The notes under the pieces: generated by a model | Database searches by the model: none | What the model saw: the letters and a program-made list of their open reading frames with translations, nothing else | What the model was told of the DNA's origin: nothing | Made by a program: the position numbers and the translations under genes | DNA from: Baffinella frigidus | Taxonomy: Eukaryota; Cryptophyceae; Cryptomonadales; Baffinellaceae | Direction: 5' to 3' | DNA length: 11,914 bases | Assembly: GCA_026770585.1 (NCBI GenBank) | Contig: MU646771.1 | Location: 87,789-99,702 of the forward strand | Shown: positions 7,701 through 11,680 of the stretch, in pieces | How the letters are laid out: each line of letters starts with the position of its first letter | Numbering within the stretch: position 1 is the first letter of the stretch

Positions 7701-10700
7701 AGACCCTAGACCCTAAACCCTAGACCCTAGACCCTAGACCCCAGACTCGAGACCCGAGACCCTAGACCCTGGACCCTTATATCTAGACCCTAGACCCTAA
7801 ACCCTAAACCCTGAACCCTCAACCCTAAACCTTAGACCATAAACTCTATACCCGAAACCTTGAACCCTAGACCCTAAACCCCAAACCCTAAATCTTAAAC
7901 GCAACCCACCCTGGAAGCTACAAGTACTCTAGCTCTGCCTCACTCGGAATGGCGGACTATTCGTAAGTTGACATGCTGGGTTTGTGGTAGAGAACCGTCA
8001 ACTTTGGAGCCGAAACGAGCCCGGTCTCACCAAATTAGTGACACCAAATACGCCTCCAATACCTAGCTCTGTTCAGTTCCGGTGTCCGCCTATGTTGGGA
8101 GCTCGAAGAACCGAAAGGACAGAGCTCTGTTCAGAGCTAGGTATTGGTCCCGTCCAGTGTACCCACACGTCCAGTGTTTTGTCCGTCTGCGTGCCTACAA
8201 ACTTGGGAGCCAACCTTTATTCCTATATTCCATAACGGAAATCCAAATCGCGCTCGCTTCCCAGCTACTGAAAACCCACAGCCCCCCCTAGCACGAAATC
8301 GGTGCTAAAGGGCTCCAATTCCTATCACGTCCAAAATTCGAATTCCCCTCAAATGGTGCAAATCGCGCTCGCTTCCCGACGAGAAGGTGAGTGACGATGC
8401 AAGTTGTGTGTCGGGTATAGGTAAGATAAGAGGGTAAGATAAGAGGTGTTCGCTCGCGCCTCCCAAAAAGAATAGATGGACAGGGCGGGCCAAGAGTTGC
8501 AGTAGAGGGGCAAACCGGGTGTGTCCAACACGCGCCTTGGTACCACAGCTAAAATACCCTGGTACTACCTCTTGTAATCGGCGGTACAAACATGGCGACC
8601 GACTTATAATTTCCGTGCGCGCAGTTACACCCTTGACGCGACGAGAAAGTCGGGACGATGCACATCTCTTAAACGGCTCCAAGACGTGTTCCAAAAGTGG
8701 ACAGTTTACTACCATATCGAACAGGTTTACCACCAAAGTTGACGGTTTACTACCAACCACCTATAATCCCTAATAATTTCCGTGCGCGCAGTTACACCCT
8801 CGACGCGACCCGAAAGGCAGTGACGATGCAAATCGCGTTCGCCTCTCCGCGCTGCCGCCCCATCGGATACAGCTCGCACTCAGGCTTCGACTCTGCGGTA
8901 ACGGGGCTAGCGGACTACAACTGTTTGTACCGGGGTGTTTTAGTTTTGGTACCGCGTACGGTGTTGGACACACCGTCTCGGGTGTTGGACACACCCGGTT
9001 AGGTGTGGGAGGGAGCCTGGGGATGCAAATCGCGTTCGCCTCTCCGCGCTGCCGCCCCATCGGATACAGCTCGCACTCAGGCTTCGACTCTGCGGTAACG
9101 GGGCTAGCGGACTACAACTGTTTGTACCGGGGTGTTTTAGTTTTGGTACCGCGTACGGTGTTGGACACACCGTCCGGGGTGTTGAACACACCCGGTTAGA
9201 TGTGGGAGGGAGCCTGACGATGCAGATCGCGTTCGCCTCTCCCCGCTGTCGCCCGATCGGGAACAGTTCACACTCCGGTTTCGACTCTGCGGTACGCTCC
9301 CTAAACCCGCAACCCTACACCTGAAACTGTCAACTCTGTCATTTTCCGCTTGGGGTCCAGCTTTGACGCCACGGTAAGGGCCATGCCAGATTCTTGGAAG
9401 GGGGATCCTCAAGGTCCTCACGGATAGGGGTACCCCCCACTCGGTAGGCTACGGGGCACGTCCCTTCCCGGAAATCCGGGGAGGGACGTGACAAATTGCA
9501 AAGTCAATTCCCTTGAGGGAATACGGGGAATTGTTTTTCTTCTGGGATCGTTGGAACACCAAAAAGGGCGTTCCCGAAGCGAGCTACCCCCTCTAGCAAT
9601 ATGGCGTGGGGTGGACCCCCTTATTCCGGTCCTGCCCTACACCAAACCGGGTGTGTCCAAAACCCCAGACAGTGTGTCCAACACGCGCCACGGTACAACA
9701 GCTAAAACACCCTGGTACAAACCGTAGTAAACGGCGGTGAATCAACGGTACCGTGTTCCCAAAGCGAGCTACCCCCTCTAGCAATCTGGAGTGGTAACTA
9801 CAGCACTTTGAAGGGCGCTGCCGCAGGCAACACGGTAGGGTGATACGGAACGCCTTTTTACTCGCAACGTTTCACAGTGTGAAAAACGCCATGAAACTGG
9901 TTGCTCTACCAGCTGTAAAGTTGACAGTCTCGTCAAAAGTTGACGGTGGTGGTACCAAACCGTCAACTTTACCTTCCAACAACAGATGGCGAGGCTCTAT
10001 CAGCCTCCTCGTTTTTCAAAAGTTAACCGCGCCTTTTTCAAAAGTTGACCGCCCAGCGACCGCGATGGTTGACGGAAACCGTCAAGTTGACGGTTTCCCT
10101 GAAACTGTCAACTTTTAACTAAACTGTCAACTTTCCACTGAAAAACAACAGGTTGCGAAGCTGTACCGGGATTTCCAGGCGCGCTCTGTGTCCGCCCCCG
10201 CGCAAGGTAAACCCTAAACCCTAAACCCCAAACCCCAAACCCTAGAACTTAAACCCAAAACCCTGAACCCTACACCATACACCCGATACCCTACACACCA
10301 TACACCCGATACCCTACACCCTGATAACGTCTGACCATGTCCACCCCCGCGCAGGGTACAATCTAAAACCCAAACCCTAAACCCTTAACCATAAACCATA
10401 AACCCTACACCCTAACCCCTAACCCTTAAACCCTAAACCCTAGACACTAAACCCTAAACCCTAAACACTAAACACTAAACCCCAAACCCTAAACTCTAAA
10501 CCCTAAACCCCAGACCCTAAACCCCAGACCCTGAACCCTAAACCCTAAACCCTAAACCCTAAACCCTAAACCCTAAACCCTAAACCCTAAACCCTGCACC
10601 TGACCGGGTGTGTCGAACACCGCACGCGGTACCGCACCTAAAGCACCCAGGTACAAACGCTAAAACACCCTGGTACAAACGCATTGTAAACTTGAATCGC

Positions 10701-11092
10701 ACGTAGTAAATCTGACCGCTGCAGGGCGGCTGAACACGGCGTCGAGCGGGCGCCAAAAAGTACAAACGCTAAAACATCCTGGTACAAACGCTAACACTCC
10801 CTGGTACAAACGCTAAAATCCCCTGGTACAAACGCGTAGTAAACGTAGTAAAATCTGACGGCGTCCGTGCCGGATGCAGGGCGGCTCAACACGTCGTCAG
10901 CAGCGCGCCCAAAAGTACAAACCTTCAAACGTTCTGGTACAAACGCTAAAACTCCCTGGTACAAACGCTAAAACTCCCAGGTGCAAACGCGTAGTACACC
11001 TAGTAAAATCTGACGGCGTCCGTGCCGGGTGCAGGGCGGCTGAACACAGCGTCAAGCGGACGCCCCGCAACTTCCGCCGGCGCCTCAAACAG
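1665..11092 (+). CDS. Split gene for a sperm-tail PG-rich repeat (STPGR/SHIPPO-like) flagellar protein, 11 exons, 3' end open
   Basis: Join of 1665-1733, 2308-2395, 3879-4050, 4706-4794, 5545-5699, 6709-6751, 7554-7620, 7918-7962, 8792-8897, 10152-10206 and 11035-11092: 947 nt, 315 codons plus two bases. Every intron begins GT and ends AG, phases agree at all ten junctions, and no stop occurs. Two family-type units are seen: FGTDMRF (residues 34-40) with EPGPGAY (49-55), and FGTAERW (203-209) with EPGPGSY (221-227). A third, weaker unit may be SLG (236-238) followed by AFASPR (258-263). Residues 67-94 are low-complexity Gly/Ser/Asn/Lys, and residues 116-130 look like a charged helix. STPGR proteins (SHIPPO1/ODF3/CIMAP) are known from sperm tails and ciliary axonemes, many as microtubule-associated proteins, so a flagellar role is inferred. 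Exon choice rests on synonymous conservation between copies plus phase. Some junctions could use a neighbouring copy, and the C-terminus is unresolved. Confidence 0.75.
1734..1815 (+). repeat. Intron 1 start: duplicated exon 1 3' end
   Basis: CCTTCCC(C/T)TC(A/G)ACCTTTCACAAG|GT occurs at the exon 1 donor and again ending at 1809, with silent differences (CCC/CCT, TCA/TCG). Between them TAGTCAAATTC occurs twice (about 1743-1768). A second usable donor, AAG|GTCGGC, follows at 1810. Confidence 0.6.
1816..2065 (+). repeat. Telomere-like array in intron 1, C-rich strand on +
   Basis: Nearly continuous CCCTAAA then CCCCAAA heptamers, with a homogeneous CCCCAAA core at about 1940-2030. It lies wholly inside intron 1 of the proposed gene. 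Confidence 0.85.
2069..2113 (+). pseudogene. Truncated exon 2 copy
   Basis: After TATACAG it reads four Ala, GRGTG, then SFGTDLR. This matches the first 48 nt of exon 2, with the same 27-nt distance from the AG to the Ser codon. Differences GCC/GCG, AGG/CGG and TCA/TCG are silent. It then breaks into a G-rich repeat and has no donor. Confidence 0.65.
2117..2194 (-). repeat. Inverted telomere-like block (TTTAGGG orientation on +)
   Basis: Units of TTAGGGC, TCAGGGTTTGGGG and TTTAGGG run on the + strand. This is the only G-rich block in the window. It sits next to the C-rich array at 1816-2065, forming a CCCTAAA-to-TTTAGGG inverted arrangement that could fold into a hairpin. Confidence 0.8.
2308..2395 (+). 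CDS. Exon 2: first STPGR unit, FGTDMRF to PGP
   Basis: It follows CTTTTCCACAG and ends CCCAG|GTGAGC, phases 0 to 1, giving residues 24-52 and the first base of Gly53. Four alanines and a Gly/Arg linker lead into SFGTDMRF, VEKLT and EPGP. Joined to exon 3 it completes EPGPGAYD, the family signature. Other copies end at 2543, 2722 and 2879. GTC GAA AAA CTC ACT here is GTC GAG AAG TTG ACT at 2690-2704, with all changes silent. Confidence 0.75.
2475..2543 (+). pseudogene. Exon 2 copy
   Basis: It reads WNAFGTDMRFVEKLT and LQEPGP, then CAG|GTGTTC. FGTDMRFVEKLT matches exon 2 with silent TTC/TTT, CGC/CGA and CCG/CCT. The nearest upstream AG (AAAAG|AC) gives entry phase 1 instead of 0, so it does not fit after exon 1. 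Confidence 0.6.
2593..2860 (+). repeat. 132-bp tandem repeat carrying exon 2 3' ends
   Basis: Two units start GAGGC(A/G)GTTGACTAGAAATCCCG at 2593 and 2725. Each contains a (T/C)TGGTAC-type motif, GCCGCGCGGGT, GTCAACCGCGGTCGA and then an exon 2 tail. The tails read VEKLTFLQEPGP (donor after 2722) and a longer form with an inserted duplication (donor after 2879, CAG|GTGAGA). The first tail, from 2676 after GGGTAAG, has phases 0 to 1 and could act as an alternative exon 2. Confidence 0.65.
3037..3078 (+). pseudogene. Truncated exon 3 copy
   Basis: After AAACCAG it reads AYDTTLPWG, the exon 3 start in the same phase, then diverges (SKAFRK and a stop). No family motif follows. Confidence 0.55.
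3323..3406 (+). repeat. 18-bp tandem repeat, about 4.7 copies
   Basis: Units of AACCCGTATCCCCAAATA with G/T and A/C variants at 3323, 3341, 3359, 3377 and 3395. The unit looks derived from CCCCAAA heptamers. It follows a GTGAGT at 3316-3321, itself a good donor-like sequence. Confidence 0.85.
3427..3490 (+). pseudogene. Rearranged exon 3 copy
   Basis: It reads A-D-G-T-N-L-P-W-G-D then GSKFGSGSK, so the middle of exon 3 is missing. The acceptor is AAG with one base fewer, which breaks the phase expected after exon 2. Confidence 0.5.
3621..3735 (+). pseudogene. Near-full exon 3 copy
   Basis: After CCCCACAG it reads AYDTTLPWGDVPLPG then SNPNGSKHGSGNGSKYESES. It differs from the 3879 copy in twelve codons, nine silent. 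Entry phase matches exon 2. The tail of exon 3 (SRP..QTGG) is missing and it runs to a stop, unless TAC|GTCTTG is used as a donor. It is a decayed or alternative exon. Confidence 0.6.
3879..4050 (+). CDS. Exon 3: PGPGAYD completion and Gly/Ser/Asn-rich linker
   Basis: It follows GAAACCAG and ends GGCGG|GTAAAC, phases 1 to 2, giving residues 53 (split) to 109. Its first codons complete EPGPGAYDTTLPWGD. Then come a flexible linker rich in NGSK and GSG (residues 67-94) and a Ser/Pro/Arg tail ending RPQTG. Four partial or complete copies of its start and two extra copies of its 3' end (4148-4185 and about 4257-4279) surround it. This copy is the only one with both ends intact. Confidence 0.75.
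4051..4705 (+). repeat. Intron 3: telomere-like arrays and two copies of the exon 3 3' end
   Basis: CCCTAAA, CCCTGAA, CCCCAAA and CCTACAC variants fill 4051-4145, 4190-4250 and 4283-4640. They are interrupted by exon 3 tail copies ending GGCGG|GTGAAG (4185) and GGCGG|GTAAAC (4279). The first reads SRPSPWSRPQTGG, with four of five codon differences silent. A short unique stretch with TTTACCTAGGTTTGCGAATT lies at about 4640-4670. The intron closes at GAAAACAG. Confidence 0.8.
4706..4794 (+). CDS. Exon 4: charged helical segment
   Basis: Acceptor AAAACAG, donor CGAG|GTCAGT, phases 2 to 1, residues 110 (split) to 139. It reads ARPSS, then LMKQLREAELAMQRAV and SESGVCVR. The middle is a good amphipathic helix, about two-thirds charged or polar. 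I recognise no named domain. Two more copies follow at 4926-4999 and 5144-5216. Copies 1 and 2 differ at 11 positions over 24 codons, ten of them silent, which makes the reading frame very secure. Confidence 0.75.
4926..4999 (+). CDS. Exon 4 copy 2, possible alternative exon
   Basis: After CTAGAG it reads LMKQLREAELAMQRSV then SESGVCVR and CGCG|GTATCA. Its 74 nt give phases 2 to 1, the same as exon 4, so it could replace exon 4 without breaking the frame, losing only ARPSS. The only residue change over the shared codons is Ala to Ser. Splicing of this copy is not shown, and a dead duplicate is possible. Confidence 0.4.
5144..5216 (+). pseudogene. Exon 4 copy 3, diverged
   Basis: It reads LMQQVRKSDLSMKRAV then SESGVCVR, followed by CGCG|GTGAGA, a strong donor. 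No AG stands at the right place upstream for entry. Residue changes are mostly conservative (K/Q, L/V, E/D, A/S), as expected of a copy that was once selected as protein. Confidence 0.5.
5410..5460 (+). pseudogene. Exon 5 start copy with a stop
   Basis: After CCCCCCAG it repeats the first 40 or so bases of exon 5 (GACGGGACCGGCTTTGAGACC). In the exon 5 frame, CGA has become TGA at the fifth full codon, so this copy cannot be used. The downstream copy at 5545 keeps CGA. Confidence 0.6.
5545..5699 (+). CDS. Exon 5: linker with SFDKVASL motif
   Basis: Acceptor GTTTTCAG, donor TCTCA|GTATGT, phases 1 to 0, residues 140 (split) to 191. It reads a charged start (RDRLRDRGRLDLL), then GNPQTFLPAGSFDKVASL and SSRRLRASIS. 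The frame is supported by downstream copies. Against the one at 5933-6001, CCT/CCC, GGA/GGC, TCC/TCA, GTC/GTT, TCG/TCC, CTG/TTG and CGG/CGA are silent, and three codons change residue. No catalytic motif is seen; it joins the two STPGR units. Confidence 0.7.
5700..6121 (+). repeat. Intron 5, part 1: exon 5 copies and hairpins
   Basis: Exon 5 segments recur at 5775-5830 (SGNPQNFVPPGSFDKVA) and 5933-6001 (PPGSFDKVASL.. then TCA|GTACCC). CGGGGATCCTCAAA is repeated around 5736-5792. Three perfect short hairpins follow: 5890-5909 (TAAAACGAG/CTCGTTTTA), 5919-5935 (GGGGGGA/TCCCCCC) and 6062-6085 (CCCTACGG/CCGTAGGG). Confidence 0.65.
6122..6322. mobile_element. Candidate 201-bp MITE-like element in intron 5
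   Basis: Ends are CCCGGAGGCGAACAGGTCT (6122-6140) and AGACCTGTTCGTGTCCGGG (6304-6322), 19-bp inverted repeats with two mismatches. The interior is AT-rich and unlike its surroundings, with no coding capacity. No clear target-site duplication is seen, so the element call is tentative; a simple inverted repeat is the alternative. Confidence 0.45.
6323..6708 (+). repeat. Intron 5, part 2: exon 5 fragments and telomere-like array
   Basis: Fragments resembling FDKxASL and CAATCTC(C/A)GTATTTT (near 6328-6430) precede CCCTAAA and CCCCAAA variants at 6445-6602. 6603-6708 is unique, with a CTCTCTCGTGGTCTCTGCTC segment, and ends in the exon 6 acceptor CTGAAATCAG. Confidence 0.65.
6709..6751 (+). CDS. 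Exon 6: start of second STPGR unit (CFGT)
   Basis: A 43-nt exon between TGAAATCAG and AACAG|GTCCTA, phases 0 to 1, residues 192-205. It reads AATRGKRPTSCFGT. Joined to exon 7 it gives FGTAERW, parallel to FGTDMRF in exon 2. The frame reading GDAREEADLLLWN also joins to exon 7 without a stop. It was set aside because it lacks the family motif and needs entry phase 1, which exon 5 does not supply. Confidence 0.65.
6755..6960 (+). repeat. Telomere-like array in intron 6
   Basis: Mostly CCCTAAA, with a perfect run at about 6828-6870 and CCCTTAA variants near the end. Confidence 0.85.
6961..7267. repeat. Diverged direct repeat and GTTGAC/GGTAC palindrome in intron 6
   Basis: TCAA(T/C)TTTCG.AACTGGTCT(C/T)GGAGCCAT occurs at about 6960 and 7190. 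An inverted repeat at 7164-7198 has AAAGTTGAC and GTCAACTTT-like arms (one difference) around TGGTACTA. It matches the palindrome at 9936-9970. Frames on both strands here are short and unsupported. Confidence 0.55.
7270..7545. repeat. 19-bp tandem repeat, 14 full copies
   Basis: Units of AACCGTCCACTTTTGGCTG start at 7270 and recur every 19 bp to 7536, with only CCGT/CCAT and terminal G/A variation plus decay at the right edge. The minus-strand open frame over it is a product of the 19-bp period, not a gene. The array ends just before the exon 7 acceptor. Confidence 0.9.
7554..7620 (+). CDS. Exon 7: second STPGR unit (ERW..EPGPGSY)
   Basis: Acceptor CACCTTTGCAG, donor TTACAA|GTATAA, phases 1 to 2, residues 206 (split) to 227. 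It reads ERWRASSAKTLSE then FEPGPGSY, completing the second FGT..R..PGPG.Y unit. The duplicate PGSYKY segment before exon 8 differs by CCG/CCT, GGC/GGA, AGT/AGC and TAT/TAC, all silent, which supports this frame over the GTLASLLREN frame. Confidence 0.7.
7621..7917 (+). repeat. Intron 7: CCCTAGA-type heptamer array
   Basis: A 297-nt intron (GTATAA to GGAAG), almost wholly CCCTAGA and CCCTAAA heptamers. The CCCTAGA variant is not found as a run elsewhere in the window. Both intron ends carry the same exon sequence, CC(G/T)GG(C/A)AG(T/C)TACAAGTA. Confidence 0.8.
7918..7962 (+). CDS. Exon 8: SSSASLGMADY
   Basis: A 45-nt exon, phases 2 to 2, residues 228 (split) to 242: YKYSSSASLGMADY, then TTC|GTAAGT, a consensus donor. 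The acceptor CACCCTGGAAG is weak in pyrimidines. A Ser-rich SLG segment after PGPG.Y is common in the family. A slightly different acceptor inside the duplicated SYKY sequence is possible. Confidence 0.55.
7963..8624. repeat. Intron 8, part 1: inverted repeats and short duplicates
   Basis: It contains the 16-bp perfect inverted repeat at 8056-8147, two CAAATCGCGCTCGCTTCCC segments (near 8235 and 8358) resembling exon 9 QIAFAS, a strong donor-like GAAG|GTGAGTG near 8390, and a forward copy of the GGGTGTGTCCAACAC element at 8514-8592. Plus-strand frames at 7984-8291 lack copy support. Confidence 0.55.
8056..8147. repeat. Perfect 16-bp inverted repeat, 60-nt loop
   Basis: CCAATACCTAGCTCTG (8056-8071) pairs exactly with CAGAGCTAGGTATTGG (8132-8147). 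The loop holds two GAGCTC palindromes. It could fold in the intron 8 transcript. Confidence 0.7.
8625..8663 (+). pseudogene. Truncated exon 9 copy
   Basis: After GTGCGCGCAG it repeats the exon 9 start YTLDATRK, with CTT/CTC, ACG/ACC and AGA/CGA silent, then diverges. The preceding ATAATTTCCGTGCGCGCAG is shared with the 8792 copy, so the acceptor was duplicated too. Confidence 0.6.
8792..8897 (+). CDS. Exon 9: YTLDATRK to GFDSA
   Basis: Acceptor CCGTGCGCGCAG, donor TCTGCG|GTAACG, phases 2 to 0, residues 243 (split) to 278. It reads YTLDATRKAVTMQIAFASPR, then CRPIGYSSHSGFDSA. AFASPR may be a third, weaker FG..R-type element. Copies of its 3' two-thirds follow in a 197-bp tandem. The third copy (9219) differs from the second at ten positions, nine of them silent, so the frame is secure. 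Which copy is spliced is not certain, but only this one keeps the acceptor. Confidence 0.7.
8825..9293 (+). repeat. 197-bp tandem repeat, two full copies and one partial
   Basis: Units start GATGCA(A/G)ATCGCGTTCGCC at 8825, 9022 and 9219. Each carries the exon 9 3' part with donor GCG|GTA, then an inverted copy of the GGTACC element. Copies 1 and 2 are nearly identical (recent). Copy 3 is much more diverged and stops after TCTGCG|GTACGC. A fainter relative, TCCAGCTTTGACGCCACG|GTAAGG, lies at about 9356-9379. Confidence 0.85.
8922..8999 (-). repeat. Dispersed GTGTCCAACAC...GGTACC...CTGGTACAAAC element, minus copy
   Basis: The reverse complement of copies at 8514-8592, 9656-9722 and 10603-10681; a second minus copy is at 9119-9196. 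Shared parts are ACCGGGTGTGTCCAACAC, GGTACC, CTAAAACACCC and TGGTACAAAC. Both orientations within introns of one gene suggest mobility or inversion. Confidence 0.6.
9300..9837. other. Intron 9 middle: hairpins, duplicates, no firm exon
   Basis: It contains a 34-bp hairpin (9457-9490) and a second inverted repeat CAATTCCC/GGGAATTG (about 9505-9530). AAGCGAGCTACCCCCTCTAGCAAT occurs twice (near 9577 and 9760), each after AAG and followed by a possible donor (GTGGAC, GTAACT). In phase 0 these would read RATPSSN(M/L)(A/E)W and could form an optional exon between exons 9 and 10. The two copies differ at non-silent positions, so I do not include them. Confidence 0.45.
9457..9490. ncRNA. 34-bp stem-loop, function unknown
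   Basis: CACGTCCCTTCCCGG pairs with CCGGGGAGGGACGTG around an AAAT loop, 15 of 15 pairs counting one G-U pair. It lies in intron 9. It could be an intronic structured RNA or just a DNA palindrome; no small-RNA family is recognised. Confidence 0.3.
9898..10135. repeat. Cluster of GTTGAC/GTCAAC palindromes
   Basis: At least eight GTTGAC or GTCAAC sites. 9936-9970 has 12-bp arms AAAGTTGACGGT/ACCGTCAACTTT around TGGTACCA. 10074-10098 is GGAAACCGTCAA-G-TTGACGGTTTCC, a perfect 12-bp inverted repeat with one central base. CAACAG|ATGGCGAGGCTCTAT (from about 9980) looks like a diverged copy of the exon 10 start. Confidence 0.7.
10152..10206 (+). CDS. Exon 10: VAKLYRDFQARSVSAPAQ
   Basis: Acceptor GAAAAACAACAG, donor GCAAG|GTAAAC, phases 0 to 1, residues 279-296. 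A diverged start copy (MARLY, with silent CTG/CTC and TAC/TAT, plus K/R) is near 9984. A copy of its 3' end (TCCACCCCCGCGCAGGG) is near 10340. No motif is recognised. Entry phase 0 fits exon 9 directly, though optional exons could lie between. Confidence 0.6.
10207..10600 (+). repeat. Intron 10 telomere-like arrays
   Basis: CCCTAAA, CCCTACA and CCATACACCCGATA variants at 10207-10320 and 10360-10600, with a perfect CCCTAAA run at about 10535-10594. They are interrupted near 10330-10357 by a copy of the exon 10 3' end. Confidence 0.85.
10640..11034 (+). repeat. 22-bp CTGGTACAAACGCTAAAACTCC tandems with exon 11 start copies
   Basis: Runs of the 22-bp unit at 10649-10681, 10760-10835 and 10930-10990 are each followed by a GTAGTAAA..TCTGAC segment and GCAGGGCGGCT(G/C)AACAC, the acceptor and start of exon 11. 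Partial exon 11 starts lie at about 10725-10753 and 10878-10905. The module is therefore duplicated about three times before the complete exon. Confidence 0.75.
11035..11092 (+). CDS. Exon 11: RLNTASSGRPATSAGASN
   Basis: Acceptor CCGGGTGCAG, donor AAACAG|GTTTTG, phases 1 to 2, residues 297 (split) to 315. Two full-length differences from the 11309 copy (ACA/ACC, GGA/GGG) and three from the 10725 fragment (ACA/ACG, TCA/TCG, GGA/GGG) are silent in this frame. In the frame AAEHSVKRTPRNF the first two would change residues. The segment is Ser/Ala/Gly-rich and looks disordered. Confidence 0.6.
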
Positions 11093-11203
11093 GTTTTGAG
11101 CCTGCCTTTCAGAAGCAGTTGACTGAACCGGGTAGGTTTGTACCAGGATAGGGACGCGACCGGGCAGGGTTGGTACCGGGATACGGCAAGGTTAGTCAAC
11201 CGC

Positions 11204-11310
11204 ACGGCTGCACCCGGCACGGAAGCCGTCTGATTTTACTACGTTTACTACGCGTTTGTACCAGGGAGTTTTAGCGTTTGTACCAGGGAGTTTTAGCGTT
11301 TGTACCAGGG
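11204..11310 (-). repeat. Inverted copy of the 22-bp repeat/GTAGTAAA module
   Basis: Its reverse complement matches 10795-10880 and 10936-11033 (three CTGGTACAAACGCTAAAACTCC units, CGTAGTAAACGTAGTAAAATC, CCGTGCCGGGTGCA). It abuts a forward exon 11 copy at CAGGG, the same five bases that precede the exon in forward modules. Confidence 0.75.
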
Positions 11311-11366
11311 CGGCTGAACACCGCGTCAAGCGGGCGCCCCGCAACTTCCGCCGGCGCCTCAAACAG
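11309..11366 (+). CDS. Exon 11 second copy, possible alternative exon
   Basis: It has the same 58 nt and phases as 11035-11092, with silent changes only, AG before it (TACCAG) and AAACAG|GTTGTG after it. The direct repeat extends to about 11430 with offset 274, including GAAGCAGTTGACT(G/A)AACCGGG. A third tail copy (CACAG|GTGCCT) ends at 11460. Either copy, or none, may be the one used. Confidence 0.4.
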
Positions 11367-11482
11367 GTTGTGATCCTCACCAGAAGCAGTTGACTAAACC
11401 GGGAAGGTTTGTACTAGGAAGGGGACGCGCCCCCGCAACTTCCGCCGGCGCCTCACACAGGTGCCTTAAACCCGAAACCTGA

Positions 11483-11548
11483 CCACCCTCACACTGTCTG
11501 TGTCTGGCCACCCTCACACTGTCTGTGTCTGGCCACCCTCACACCCTA
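11483..11548. repeat. 25-bp tandem repeat, 2.6 copies
   Basis: Units of CCACCCTCACACTGTCTGTG followed by TCTGG start at 11483, 11508 and 11533. The third is cut off by telomere-like CCCTAAT/CCCTAAA sequence, which continues to about 11625. Confidence 0.85.
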
Positions 11549-11680
11549 ATCCCTAAACCCTATACCCTAAACGCTAAACCCTAAATCCTAAACCCTAAAT
11601 CCTAAACCCTAAACCCTGAAGCCTAGGCCGGGGGGGGCGGGGACACCAATCCTTAATCCCTAAATCGTCAACCCCGTCAG

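Noticed and set aside
8305-8760. 151-residue minus-strand open frame
   Set aside because: No motif or copy support. It overlaps the dispersed GGTACC element and exon 9 fragments on the other strand.
9840-10118. 92-codon plus-strand frame with SKVDGGGTKPST
   Set aside because: It is built from palindromic GTTGAC elements and lacks family motifs. The similar frame at 7076-7327 is explained by the same element.
9898-10135. WRKY W-box (TTGAC) regulatory cluster
   Set aside because: The sites belong to repeated palindromic elements within introns, and some TTGAC sites elsewhere are Lys-Leu-Thr codons. Nothing points to a promoter here.
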